Made by a program: the position numbers and the translations under genes. A stretch of DNA of 64,000 nucleotides from Diploscapter coronatus (taxonomy: Eukaryota > Nematoda > Chromadorea > Rhabditida > Rhabditidae): the NCBI GenBank assembly GCA_964036155.1, contig OZ038422.1, forward strand, positions 9,509,201 to 9,573,200, written 5' to 3'. A model generated the notes under the pieces. The model made no database searches. It was given only the letters and a program-made list of their open reading frames with translations, and was not told the origin of the DNA. Within the stretch, counting starts at the first letter, position 1. Each line of letters starts with the position of its first letter. Below are positions 36,301 to 51,300 of this stretch, piece after piece.

Positions 36301-39300
36301 CAATGTTTCGTCAACTGGTCGAGAATCGTCGATCCATGTTGGATAATCAGATTCGTGCTCCTTCTTTCTGAACAAGGATCCAAATTTGTCGACAAGGCTC
36401 TTTCCAGGCTCGGATGTTTCACTTCTGACTTCTTCATGAATCTTCGTTGGAAGGCTCTCGTAAAAGCTCTGTGTCGGAGGTGCTGCATGCAATCCCAAGT
36501 CGTGTGTATCGATGTCTCTGGCTCTCAATGTTTCGTCAACTGGTCGAGAGTCGTCAATCCATGTTGGATATTCTGGTTCATGATCTCTCTTCTTGAAAAT
36601 TCCAGTGATCTTCGATAGGACACCTTCCTTCTGCTGTTCTTCTGACATTGTTGGCAATTGATCATAGTGTCCGATGTGGTATGAGGATACATGGTGTTGT
36701 AGAGGCTCTCCTTCCACATCTCTTCTGTGACGGGTGTCGTACAATTCTCCCAAATATGGTTCTTGATTAATTGGGAAGTCAGATTTCTGAGGCTGTTCGA
36801 TGATTTCATCAGACCTTCCGCTATGATAGACGGTGACATGGGAACTCAGTGGATGAGAAGATGCCTCGTTGTAACGAGATTCATGATAGGTTCCCGTGAA
36901 AGGCTCGGAATGTGGATAATCAGATTCGTGCTCTTTCTTCTTGAAAATTCCAGTGATCTTCGACAAGACACCTTCCTTCTGTTGTTCTTCTGACATTGTT
37001 GGCAATTGATCATAGTGTCCGATGTGATACGAGGATACATGGTGTTGCAGAGGCTCGCCTTGCAAATCTCTCGTACGAAGAGTATCCGACAATGGTCCCA
37101 TATATGGTTCTTGGTTGATTGGGAAGTCAGATCTCTGTTCTTCTACATGTCGAGTTGGCAGATTATCATAGTACGATTGTGATGGAGGAATGGCGTGCAG
37201 ACCCAGATCCGAAGTCTGAATTTCTCTGGCCCTCAATGTTTCATCGACTGGTCGAGAATCGTCGATCCATGTTGGATATTCAGGCTCATGATCTCTCTTC
37301 TTGAAAATTCCAGTGATCTTTGACAGGACACCTTCCTTCTGTTGTTCTTCTGACATTATTGGCAATTGATCATAGTGTCCGATGTGGTATGAGGATACAT
37401 GATGCTGCAAGGGTTCTCCTTCTACATCTCTTCGATGGTGAGTATCATGAAGTTCTCCTGTATAAACTGGTTCATTTCTCGGGAAATCGTAGGAAATTTC
37501 TTTCGGAGCAGCTTCATCTGACCTTCCGCTGTGATAGACAGTGACGTGAGAATCCAATGGATGTGAACTGATCTCATGATGTCTTGTGTCGAAGTAGTCG
37601 CCTGTGTACGGCTCGGAAGATGGAAAATCAGAAGGATGTTCTTTCTTCTTGAACAATCCGGTGACTTTTCCTGCCAATTCCTTTGCTGTATCAGTGATAT
37701 CGTGCTGTTTTTCTTCGCCCACTGGTTGAACCGTCTCTTCATAAGCCTCGATCGTTTTCTTTGGCAAAGTGTTGTAGAAGCCTTGTGAATATGGTTGTAC
37801 GTGCGAAGTCAAATCCTCTGTTTGAATATCACGAGCTCTCAAGGTGTCATTTACGGGTCCCGTATAAATTGTCGTCGGATAGTCGGAATGTTCTTTCTCC
37901 TTCTTTTTGAACAGACCACCCAGTTTGCTAGTCAGCGATTTCGACTTCTCTTTGTGAAGATCTTCCGAAGGCAATCTTTCCTGCATAGATGTTATCGGCA
38001 AATCAGAGTAAAATCCTGGACTGTATACAGAAACAATGCTATCGATCGGCGAAGAATCCACATCGTTTGCATATCTGGTATCATGCAAATGTCCAAAGTA
38101 TGGTTCTGTGGACAAATAACCATAGCCTTCAGGATGCTCCTTCTTTTTGAAAAGTCCGGTGACTTTTCCCGCCAGCTCCTTTGCCGTGTCCGCAATATCA
38201 TGGTGTCTATCTTCAGGACCTGTTTTAACCGTTTCTTCATAAACTTCAATCGTTTTTCTCGGCAAAGTGTCATAGAACATTTGAGATGGGGGCATAGCGT
38301 GCAGGCCTAGATCTTCTGTCTGGATGTCTCTAGCTCTGATGGTATCATTTACTGGTCCTGAGTAGATCGTTGTAGGGTAGTCAGATGTTTCACGCTCCTT
38401 CTTCTTGAACAGGCCAGTTACTTTGCTAGCAATTTCTTTGGCAGAATCGGCGATGTCAATATGCTTCTCATCCTTAGATTTTTCGACCCCTTCAGACTCA
38501 GGCAGATCTTGATAGAAGCCTTGGTGATACGTTGAGGCCCAGCTCGATAGCGGCTCGCCTTGCAAATCTCTCGTACGAAGAGTATCCGACAATGGCCCCA
38601 AATAAGGTTCTTGGTTGATTGGGAAGTCAGATCTCTGTTCTTCTACATGTCGAGTTGGCAGATTATCATAGTACGATTGTGATGGAGGAATGGCGTGCAG
38701 ACCCAGATCCGAAGTCTGAATTTCTCTGGCCCTCAATGTTTCATCGACTGGTCGAGAATCGTCGATCCATGTTGGATATTCTGGTTCATGATCTCTCTTC
38801 TTGAACAATCCAGTGATCTTCGATAAGGCGCTTTCTTTCGGTTGATCTTGAGTTGGCAATTGATCATAGTGTCCGATGTGGTATGAAGACACATGATGTT
38901 GCAAGGGTTCTCCTTCCACATCTCTTCTGTGACGGGTGTCGTACAATTCTCCCAAGTATGGTTCTTGGTTGATTGGGAAGTCAGATTTCTGAGGCTGTTC
39001 GATGATTTCATCAGACCTTCCGCTATGGTATACGGTGACATGGGAACTCAGTGGATGAGAAGATGCCTCGTTGTAATGTGATTCGTAATATGGGCCAGTG
39101 AAGCTCTCGCTAACAGGGTAATCGAGATGAGACGGGCCCCGTTTGAAGAGTTGAGTGACTTTGGCGCCTGGAAATTAATGGTTCATACTTATTATCACGA
39201 AAGTTTAAATAAAAATTTTTGAAAGTATGTTTCCTTCAATTTTATAATTATTTATTGCACCTTTGTATAATGAGAAAAATTGACTTTCAAAGCTGAATAT

Positions 39301-42300
39301 CTCTCATCGAATGCATCGCGCTGAAATTTTTTGCTTCTCTCGTACACGTTGTTTCTCTTCATCTACAGTACCTATTTTCATATAAACTTCTTTACCTCGG
39401 TATTTTTAAAAAATTTGTTCCTTCATTTAGTTCCAGCAATTTCGTCAAAGGATATGTGGAAATTTTTGTTCCGTTCCAAGTATTTTGAAAGGCACTTCCT
39501 GTTTTTGATATTTTATTTTTAACAAAATACAAACCTGTGAAACCTTTCCAAGTTAGAACATTTAGAGTGCTAATACTTTTTTAAAATTTTATTTTTTAAA
39601 CCAATTTCTCGAATATTCTTTTTCCTGTTCACGTTTCCCAAAACCGCGCTAGGTATCCAACCGTACTTTTTCTTTAAAGCTTTCTTTTTATTTAATAAGT
39701 TACTAGCGATAGTTTAAGTATTACGTTACAATGTTTTGAGTTTGATAAAAAAATAACACAGAAACGATTAAATTGAGGCATTAAAGATTGGTGTAATTTG
39801 TTATTTTGGCTGAATATCTTGAGAGCGTGAACTTCATTCTCTGCAAAAGCGCGGCGCCATTCAAAAAATGATAGTACGGGGACCTCCAGAATAGGAGGCA
39901 AGTCATGCTCATAGCTGGTCTGACAGAAAACGCCATATCAAGATCGACGATAAATCCAATAAAATCTTCATGTGTCAAAAATCAGGCCAAGATAGTTGCG
40001 TACAAATGTACACAACTGATTTTTCGATTTCAAAAGTGTGGTCATTTGAAGGTACAAAATTTTCGATTTTTCGGCCGAATGTTATTTTTTAGTTTATTTT
40101 TATTTGTCTTTCTGAAAGTCTAGCAAGACACGAATACATATTTTTGAACAAAAATAACTGCTGAATATGGTTCTCATGAACCAGTTTGCGTTATCTATGA
40201 ATACCGATCAATTGTAATTTCGAAGAAGTAATTTTAATCTTCTTGTTTTGTTTTCTTAAGATAGACAATTTTTTAGAATACTCCCATTTGAAGATCAGTC
40301 AACAAATTTCCTTTCTATGCGAAAATTTTCGCTTTCGCTAATTTTGATCAATTTTGTCCCATTCCGTTGCCATTTTAGTAAATTTGAATAGTGTCTTTTC
40401 CGTTTTGTATCTGATACAGACTTTGAACGTTAAAGTTTTGCAACTGGATCGTGTCTGACTTTTAAAAATTTCTCTACCATAACTACCGCACCCTAAAAAT
40501 GACAACCGCAATATATAAATTAGTAAATTTTCACCGCTGTGTGCGCCTAAAAGCATGCATTGATTAGCGTGAATAAACACCAAGATGCTTATTATAAACT
40601 GGTTATTTTGGAGAAAAATGCACATTTTTAAACTTAAATTTATCACTCCGAACCGCAACCGCGCCCTATAGTAGCACATTAAAGTTTTGCCACCGCACCG
40701 CAATCCTGAACGCTTAGACCTAGAGAGCACTAGGGTCAGACCCGAAAAATAAAGGGAGGGGTCCGCAAAGGGAAGTGATAAAATTCGTCTCTAAATAAGA
40801 CTCAGATCATCCCTAGGTCTGCGAAAATCCACTGCAACCGCATAGCAATTGCAGTGGAAAAAATCCCAAGCCCTATCCAAAAATCTCAACAATAATTCTC
40901 ACAACCCTTACTCTCCTTCAGTACTCAAATTTGAATCGTTCTCTTTATAAAAGATGTTAAAAACTTACCTAGAGCTTTGGCAGTGTCGACGATATCCTTC
41001 TTCTCGGATTCTTCAGGTGCTGGTTTGACTATTTGATCGTAGTGCCCGACATTATAGACAGCGACAGAATGAGTTAGAGGAATGCCTTCTGCATCTCTTC
41101 TGTGATGAGTGTCGTACAATTCTCCCAAATAAGGCTCGTGGTTGATTGGAAAGTCAGATCTCTGTTCCTCAACATGTCGAGTTGGCAGATTATCATAGTA
41201 CGATTGTGATGGAGGAATGGCATGCAGACCCAGATCCGAAGTCTGAATTTCTCTGGATTTCAATGTTTCGTCAACTGGTCGAGAATCGTCGATCCATGTT
41301 GGATAATCAGATTCGTGCTCCTTCTTTCTGAACAAGGATCCAAATTTGTCGACAAGGCTCTTTCCAGGCTCTGATGTTTCACTTCTGACTTCTTCATGAA
41401 TCTTCGTTGGCAAGGTGTCATAATAGCTTTGCGATGGAGGTGCTGCATGTAGTCCCAAGTCATGTGTATCGATGTCTCTGGCCCTCAAAGTTTCATCTAC
41501 TGGTCGAGAGTCGTCAATCCATGTTGGATATTCTGGTTCATGATCTCTCTTCTTGAACAATCCAGTGATCTTCGACAAGACACCCTCTTTCTGCTGTTCT
41601 TCTGACATTGTTGGCAACTGATCATAGTGTCCGATGTGATACGAGGATACATGGTGTTGCAGAGGCTCTCCTTCCACATCTCTTCTGTGACGGGTGTCGT
41701 ACAATTCTCCCAAATATGGTTCTTGATTGATTGGGAAGTCAGATTTCTGAGGCTGTTCGATGATTTCATCAGACCTTCCGCTATGGTATACGGTAACATG
41801 GGAACTCAGTGGATGAGAAGATGCCTCGTTGTAATGTGATTCGTAATATGGGCCAGTGAAACTCTCGCTAACAGGGTAATCGAGATGAGCCGGGGATTTC
41901 TTGAATAATCCTGCCAATTTACTGGTCAAGGATCTGTCCTTTTCTTCCTCTGCCACAGGTTTCTTCGACAACTCATCATAATAGCCTTGATTGATGACGG
42001 AAATATGGTGACTGATTGGAATGCCTTCCACATCTCTTCTGTGATGGACATCGTGCAACTCTCCCAAATAAGGTTCTTGGTTGATTGGGAAGTCAGATTT
42101 TCTGCTTTCAACATCGCGTGAAGGAAGCGAATCGTAATATGACATCGATGGAGGAATAGCGTGCAGACCCAGATCAGAAGTTTGAATTTCCCTGGATTTC
42201 AATGTTTCGTCAACTGGTCGAGAATCGTCGATCCATGCTGGATATTCAGATTCGTGCTCCTTCTTTCTGAACAAGGATCCAAATTTGTCGACAAGGCTCT

Positions 42301-45300
42301 TTCCAGGCTCGGATGTTTCGCTTCTGACTTCTTCATGAATCTTCGTTGGCAAGGTGTCATAATAGCTTTGCGATGGAGGTGCTGCATGCAATCCCAAGTC
42401 GTGTGTATCGATGTCTCTGGCTCTCAATGTTTCGTCAACTGGTCGAGAGTCGTCAATCCATGTTGGATATTCAGGCTCATGATCTCTCTTCTTGAATATT
42501 CCAGTGATCTTCGACAAGACACCCTCTTTCTGTTGTTCTTCTGATATTGTTGGCAACTGATCATAGTGTCCGATGTGATACGAGGATACATGGTGTTGCA
42601 GAGGCTCTCCTTCCACATCTCTTCTGTGACGGGTGTCGTACAATTCTCCCAAATATGGTTCTTGGTTGATTGGGAAGTCAGATCTCTGTTCTTCAACATG
42701 TCGAGTTGGCAGATTATCATAGTACGATTGTGATGGAGGAATGGCATGCAGACCCAGATCAGAAGTCTGAATTTCTCTGGATTTCAATGTTTCGTCAACT
42801 GGTCGAGAATCGTCAATCCATGTTGGATAATCAGATTCGTGTTCCTTCTTTCTGAACAAGGATCCAAATTTGTCGACAAGGCTCTTTCCAGGCTCTGATG
42901 TTTCACTTCTGACTTCTTCATGAATCTTCGTTGGCAAGGTGTCATAATAGCTTTGCGATGGAGGTGCTGCATGTAGTCCCAAGTCATGTGTATCGATGTC
43001 TCTGGCCCTCAAAGTTTCATCTACTGGTCGAGAGTCGTCAATCCATGTTGGATATTCTGGTTCATGATCTCTCTTCTTGAACAATCCAGTGATCTTCGAC
43101 AAGACACCCTCTTTCTGCTGTTCTTCTGACATTGTTGGCAACTGATCATAGTGTCCGATGTGATACGAGGATACATGGTGTTGCAGAGGCTCTCCTTCCA
43201 CATCTCTTCTGTGACGGGTGTCGTACAATTCTCCCAAATATGGTTCTTGATTGATTGGGAAGTCAGATTTCTGAGGCTGTTCGATGATTTCATCAGACCT
43301 TCCGCTATGGTATACGGTAACATGGGAACTCAGTGGATGAGAAGATGCCTCGTTGTAATGTGATTCGTAATATGGGCCAGTGAAACTCTCGCTAACAGGG
43401 TAATCGAGATGAGCCGGGGATTTCTTGAATAATCCTGCCAATTTACTGGTCAAGGATCTGTCCTTTTCTTCCTCTGCCACAGGTTTCTTCGACAACTCAT
43501 CATAATAGCCTTGATTGATGACGGAAATATGGTGACTGATTGGAATGCCTTCCACATCTCTTCTGTGATGGACATCGTGCAACTCTCCCAAATAAGGTTC
43601 TTGGTTGATTGGGAAGTCAGATTTTCTGCTTTCAACATCGCGTGAAGGAAGCGAATCGTAATATGACATCGATGGAGGAATAGCGTGCAGACCCAGATCA
43701 GAAGTTTGAATTTCCCTGGATTTCAATGTTTCGTCAACTGGTCGAGAATCGTCGATCCATGCTGGATATTCAGATTCGTGCTCCTTCTTTCTGAACAAGG
43801 ATCCAAATTTGTCGACAAGGCTCTTTCCAGGCTCGGATGTTTCGCTTCTGACTTCTTCATGAATCTTCGTTGGCAAGGTGTCATAATAGCTTTGCGATGG
43901 AGGTGCTGCATGTAGTCCCAAGTCATGTGTATCGATGTCTCTGGCCCTCAAAGTTTCATCTACTGGTCGAGAGTCGTCAATCCATGTTGGATATTCTGGT
44001 TCATGATCTCTCTTCTTGAACAATCCAGTGATCTTCGACAAGACACCCTCTTTCTGTTGTTCTTCTGATATTGCTGGCAACTGATCATAATGTCCGATGT
44101 GGTATGAGGACACATGGTGTTGCAGAGGTTGATCGTCGATGTCACTTCTTCTGGTGGTGTCATTCAAAGGTCCATCATACGGCTGTTCGTTCGTTGGGAA
44201 TTCGTAGGAAATTTCTTTCGGAGCAGCTTCATCAGACCTTCCGCTATGGTATACGGTGACATGGGAACTCAGTGGATGAGAAGATGCCTCGTTGTAGCGA
44301 GATTCATGATAGGTTCCCGTGAAAGGTTCTGAATATGGATAATCAGATTCGTGCTCTTTCTTCTTGAATATTCCAGTGATCTTTGACAGGACACCTTCTT
44401 TCTGTTGTTGTTCTTCTGACATTGTTGGCAATTGATCATAGTGTCCGACGTGATACGAGGATACATGGTGTTGCAGAGGCTCTCCTTCCACATCTCTTCT
44501 GTGACGAGTGTCGTACAATTCTCCCAAATATGGTTCTTGGTTGATTGGGAAGTCAGATCTCTGTTCTTCAACATGTCGAGTTGGCAGATTATCATAGTAC
44601 GATTGTGATGGAGGAATGGCATGCAGACCCAGATCCGAAGTTTGAATTTCTCTGGATTTCAATGTTTCGTCAACTGGTCGAGAATCGTCGATCCATGTTG
44701 GATAATCAGATTCGTGCTCCTTCTTTCTGAACAAGGATCCAAATTTGTCGACAAGGCTCTTTCCAGGCTCGGATGTTTCGCTCCTGACTTCTTCATGAAT
44801 CTTCGTTGGAAGGCTCTCGTAAAAGCTCTGTGTCGGAGGTGCTGCATGCAATCCCAAGTCGTGTGTATCGATGTCTCTGGCTCTCAATGTTTCGTCAACT
44901 GGTCGAGAGTCGTCAATCCATGTTGGATATTCTGGTTCATGATCTCTCTTCTTGAAAATTCCAGTGATCTTCGACAAGACACCCTCTTTCTGTTGTTCTT
45001 CTGACATTGTTGGCAATTGATCATAGTGTCCGATGTGGTATGAGGATACATGGTGTTGTAGAGGCTCTCCTTCCACATCTCTTCTGTGACGGGTGTCGTA
45101 CAATTCTCCCAAATATGGTTCTTGATTAATTGGGAAGTCAGATTTCTGAGGCTGTTCGATGATTTCATCAGACCTTCCGCTATGGTATACGGTGACATGG
45201 GAACTCAGTGGATGAGAAGATGCCTCGTTGTAATGTGATTCGTAATATGGGCCAGTGAAGCTCTCGCTAACAGGGTAATCGAGATGAGACGGGCCCCGTT

Positions 45301-48300
45301 TGAAGAGTTGGGTGACTTTGGCACCTGGAAATTAAATGTTTATTATCAGCGTCATGATAAATTCTTTTAATCGAGTACCGATAAAAATATGTTCTAATCA
45401 TGGATGTACCGGAATTCCGCTTTCTATTTCAAAAAAGAATCCTATTTCAACTTCAATTACAAAACTTTTAACCCCCAATCCGATTCCTAGTTTTCAAAAT
45501 GTTCTTTCAAACATCTTATTTCAATTCTAATAAGGGAACCTTTCAGTTTATCTTCTTGATTTGGTTGATTCCTCGCAGAATATCAAATCAATATCACTGA
45601 AAACTATGGTTAGACCAATCTGTGTAAACGGTTTCGGGTTCACAAGATCTGGAACCCCGGTTTTTCCTTGTTTGTTGATAGTAATAGTGTGAAAAATGCA
45701 ACCTACTCTCGCCGCCCTACTTGCGACAAGTTGATGAACAAATTTGCAACCAGCTCATTTGAATTTTAGAAATTTACTCGATGTTGCAAATCGAGTTGAA
45801 TTCATTAACTTGATTCATCATTTCTCAAATTTTGACCATTCATACTGGGCTGGGACCCAAGTTCAACTTACAACCCTTGTAAGTGACTTACAAGATCAAA
45901 ATGACCTTGTAAGCTAAGTTGTAAGTTAATTTACAAGGGGTGTAAGTTGAACTTGGGTCCCAGCCCTGCTTGTATTCTCAAACCTCGAATTTTCAAACGA
46001 GATTGATAAGGAGCAGTTTTGGGCGGAATTTTTCGGTGCGAGAGTTTCTTTCTCTACCCGAAACGCTCTTCTTTATTTTCCGTTTCCGATTTAAATAAGT
46101 GAAAGAGAGGAAAGTTCGCGTGTAGCAGAGAAAGAAACTTTCATATCGGAAGTTATTGCCCAATGCTAATAATGAGGCAGGAAAACGAGCATCATGTGCT
46201 GATGCAATTTGAAAGAATGATGGATAAATTCATCGAATGCAACTCGATTCGAGGCATCGAACAGGTCTTAAAAATTAAAATAGTTTATCGAAAATTTCTT
46301 CATTTCCCACTTTTACTATCAACAAGCAGAACAAAATCGGTGTTCCAGCTCTCGCGAAACAGACACCGTATGCACTTTTTGGCCTCACCATCGCTTTCAG
46401 TGATTTCGACTTGATATTCTGTGAAAAACAGTCAAATCGAAAAACGGTAACTAAAGCGTTCCCTTGTAAAAACAATTAACATTTTCCTAAATTAATTAAA
46501 ATAATGTTCAAAGTTCACGATCTGCAAAGCAGCGCATTATGCTTATTTTTAGTTTTTTAATCCATACTTCCTCTCTGAAATTCTATTCTCTCGATCTATT
46601 TATTTACCCATTATTTTCTTCCAAATATATTGCTTCACACATTTTGTTGCCCACAGTATTTGCCAGAGTTAGGCGAAAATGTTTTGTTCTATTTCGAAAT
46701 TTTTATTTTCTTCCAAATTTTGACCGATTTCCGCTCCCTCTTCAGAAAATTTGAGAATATCCCTTCCAATTCCGTTTTCAACAATATTTGCAAAATTACA
46801 AACATTTAAAAAAAAAATGCTCAATACTTCAAAATTTAGGTACAAAATTGCGGAAATCTTTCAGTTCTGTTTTATGAAATTGCTCAAAATTCTTGCTTCT
46901 ATTTGAATTTACTTCCGGCGTAAGATATATCCAATCATACTCTGTCTCTACCATCTTTACTTTACGTAACTAACCGCTAGCTTAAGCTTTGAGGTTCTTT
47001 TTGAATTAGGTTAGTCCGCAAACTCCGCTCACTTTGTGAAGCAAAAATGGTCCAATTCTGGTTCCTCGTTTTAATCATGTTACTAATTAGGCAATTTTGA
47101 GCAAAACTTTCTGATATAAATATTCAAATGTGCATTCGGCCAACGATATGCACCGTTAAAACGCTGTAAAGATAATCTAAGTGTTGTGAGACCGTTTGAA
47201 ATTTGCTCGTCAAGCAAATTTCGCGCTTTTTTCATTTTTACTCGAAAAAGGGATCCTCGTCAAAGCACCTAGAGATTTATAGTAGTTCGCATTCTCCTGC
47301 GTATTTTAGAGCAAAAAAATTTAAATGGCCAACGATAAACGACAATAGCCTGTTTGAAAGTCTATTTTAAAAAGTACACAATGCACAACTTTTGATAGAA
47401 GTATTAGTTTAGAAAAAAAAACATTTTTCAATTCTTCCCAGAAGAGGCTTGATTCAATATCATAGGTTTTAAAACGGAACCCCTAATTTTGAAAAATCAC
47501 TTCTGGCCCTAAATTAGATATCCTATTGTCATTGATTTGATTTGAATCATAGAAAGGTGGTGTAAATTTTTCATCGTGAATTAATACCCTGCATTTCCTA
47601 CAATCTTAGCATTTCTTTTAATGTTTCTCATTTCATGTTTGTTTCTCCATTCAAGCATGATACCTACTTTTTAATCAGTACTCAAACTTGAATCGTTCTC
47701 TCTATAAAAGATGCTAAAAACTTACCTAGAGCTTTGGCAGTGTCGACGATATCCTTCTTCTCGGGTTCTTCAGGTGCTGGTTTGACTATTTGATCGTAGT
47801 GCCCAACATTATAGACAGCGACAGAATGAGTTAGAGGAATGCCTTCTGCATCTCTTCTGTGATGAGTGTCGTACAATTCTCCCAAATAAGGCTCGTGGTT
47901 GATTGGAAAGTCAGATCTCTGTTCCTCAACATGTCGAGTTGGCAGATTATCATAGTACGATTGTGATGGAGGAATGGCATGCAGACCCAGATCCGAAGTC
48001 TGAATTTCTCTGGATTTCAATGTTTCGTCAACTGGTCGAGAATCGTCGATCCATGTTGGATAATCAGATTCGTGCTCCTTCTTTCTGAACAAGGATCCAA
48101 ATTTGTCGACAAGGCTCTTTCCAGGCTCTGATGTTTCACTTCTGACTTCTTCATGAATCTTCGTTGGCAAGGTGTCATAATAGCTTTGCGATGGAGGTGC
48201 TGCATGCAATCCCAAGTCGTGTGTATCGATGTCTCTGGCTCTCAATGTTTCGTCAACAGGGCGTGAATCGTCAATCCATGTTGGATATTCAGGCTCATGA

Positions 48301-51300
48301 TCTCTCTTCTTGAAAATTCCAGTGATCTTCGACAAAACACCTTCCTTCTGCTGTTCTTCTGGTAAGCTTGGCAACTGATCATAATGTCCGATGTGATACG
48401 AGGATACATGGTGTTGCAGAGGCTCTCCTTCCACATCTCTTCTGTGACGAGTATCGTACAATTCTCCCAAATAAGGCTCGTGGTTGATTGGGAAGTCAGA
48501 TCGCTGTTCCTCAACATCACGTGAAGGAAGCGAATCATAGTACGATTGTGATGGAGGAATGGCGTGCAGACCCAGATCCGAAGTCTGAATTTCTCTGGAT
48601 TTCAATGTTTCGTCAACTGGTCGAGAATCGTCGATCCATGTTGGATATTCAGATTCGTGCTCCTTCTTTCTGAACAAGGATCCAAATTTGTCGACAAGGC
48701 TCTTTCCAGGCTCTGATGTTTCACTTCTGACTTCTTCATGAATCTTCGTTGGCAAGGTGTCATAATAGCTTTGCGATGGAGGTGCTGCATGTAGTCCCAA
48801 GTCGTGTGTATCGATGTCTCTGGCTCTCAATGTTTCGTCAACTGGTCGAGAATCGTCGATCCATGTTGGATATTCAGGCTCATGATCTCTCTTCTTGAAT
48901 ATTCCAGTGATCTTCGACAAGACACCCTCTTTCTGCTGTTCTTCTGATATTGTTGGCAATTGATCATAATGCCCAATGTGGTATGAGGATACATGGTGTT
49001 GTAAGGGTTCTCCTTCGATGTCGCTTCTTCTGGTGGTGTCATTCAAAGGCCCATCATACGGCTGTTCGTTCGTTGGGAATTCGTAGGAAACTTCTTTCGG
49101 AGCAGCTTCATCAGACCTTCCGCTGTGATAGACGGTAACATGGGAACTCAGTGGATGAGAAGATGCCTCGTTGTAACGAGATTCATGATAGGTTCCCGTG
49201 AAAGGCTCGGAATGTGGATAATCAGATTCGTGCTCTTTCTTCTTGAAAATTCCAGTGATCTTTGAAAAGGCCCCTTCTTTCTGCTGTTCTTCTGACATTG
49301 TTGGCAACTGATCATAGTGTCCGATGTGGTATGAGGATACATGGTGTTGTAGAGGCTCTCCTTCCACATCTCTTCTGTGACGGGTGTCGTACAATTCTCC
49401 CAAATATGGTTCTTGATTAATTGGGAAGTCAGATTTCTGAGGCTGTTCGATGATTTCATCAGACCTTCCGCTATGGTATACGGTGACATGGGAACTCAGT
49501 GGATGAGAAGATGCCTCGTTGTAATGTGATTCGTAATATGGGCCAGTGAAGCTCTCGCTAACAGGGTAATCGAGATGAGCCGGGCCCCGTTTGAAGAGTT
49601 GAGTGACTTTGGCACCTGGAAATTAAATGTTTATTATCAGCGTCATGATAAATTCTTTCAATCGAGTACTGATTATGTAATGTTTATTATTTTTTAAATA
49701 TCTATTTCATTCCCATATAATGTGGAAAAAGTTCGTAAAGCTCTCATCATAACTAAGGCTGAATTTTTTAGCTTTTTCTCTATTCCTCTCCATTTGCAAT
49801 TTCTATATTCACATCTATTCTTTTATTTAGATATGTTCTAAAAATTAGGTCCTAATATATTATTTTAAAAATCTGGACCAGAGCCGTGCAGAAATTTTTG
49901 TTACGCTCCGAAGATTTTGAGAAGTAGTTCTCGTTTTCGAGAATGTCAGAAAAATTACAAAATTCTCGAAAATTTTCCCCACTAGAAAATTTCTTCACCC
50001 CAACTACACTTCGACGCAGAAAATGATCATCGCAATACTCTCGATTATCTATGAGATGAACGCTGCCTAGCGAGAAGGTAGAGACGCTGGTGCGAATTAT
50101 GAATGAAAATATAGTGAAAAGGAGAGGACGATAAGGAGAAAGAAAGCAGAGTCAACGAGAGAACAACTTCACAGCACTTTTTCCCTGGACAGACAAGAGT
50201 CATCTAAAATATAACGGAGAGTACATAAATTAGTAAATTTCCGGCGTAATGCCCACCTAAAAACAGATATGTTCATAAGAGTGAATAAGCGCCAAGATTC
50301 TTTTAGAAATATTATTTTGGGTGAAAATCCCCATTTTTAAACGCAAAAATTGGTCACTACCGAACCCTAGCCGCGCTCTACTGCATAATATTTCAATTGT
50401 TTCTGCCACCGCATCACAATCTCGAACACTCCCACTACAACCGCATAGCAATTGCAGTGGAAAAAATCCCAAGCCCTATCCAAAAATCTCAACAATAATT
50501 CTCGCAACCCTTGCTCTCCTTCAGTACTCAAATTTGAATCGTTCTCTCTATAAAAGATGCTAAAAACTTACCTAGAGCCTTGGCAGTGTCGACGATATCC
50601 TTCTTCTCGGATTCTTCAGGTGCTGGTTTGACTATTTGATCGTAGTGCCCGACATTATAGACAGCGACAGAATGAGTTAGAGGAATGCCTTCAGCTTCGC
50701 TTCTTCGATATGTGTCCGTCATAGGGCCAGTGTAGGGTGGTTCTGCTGTCGGGAATTCGTAGTCTACTGTGAGAGTCGGCTCATCGGATCTGCCATTATG
50801 GTACGCAGTTACGTGATGACTCAGAGGATGTGATGAGGCTTCAGAATAGTGCGATTCGTAATATTGACCGGTGAATGGATCCGATCTCGGATAGTCATCG
50901 TGAGCATCCGATCTCTTGAACAATCCCTTGATTTTCTCTGCGATTGGAACGCCATGCTCATATGACTGCTCTTCAATTTCCTGAGGTTTGAGTTGGCCCT
51001 CATCGCTTCTGCCCGAATGATAAACTGATACGTAATGAGTCAATGGATGACTGTCCACTTCTTCTGCGCGTCGTGTGTCATCTAGTTCTCCGAGGTATTG
51101 CTCCGATACTGGGTAGTCGAGTTTTGCGGGATCTCGTTTGAACAATTCTCCCAACTTGGTTGCAAGTGACTTCGATTTGTCTGTGCCTTCGCTCGGAAGA
51201 GTTTCATAGAACCCAGAATGATAGATGGATGTCGTCTGATCAATGGGAACATTTTCAATTTCTCTTCTTCTGCGAGTGTCATCAATTGCCCCAACGTACG

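Noticed and set aside
35592..49615. CRISPR-like or satellite interpretation of the regular repeats
   Set aside because: Repeat units are long, in frame, protein-coding on one strand and bounded by splice sites. There are no short direct repeats with unique spacers.
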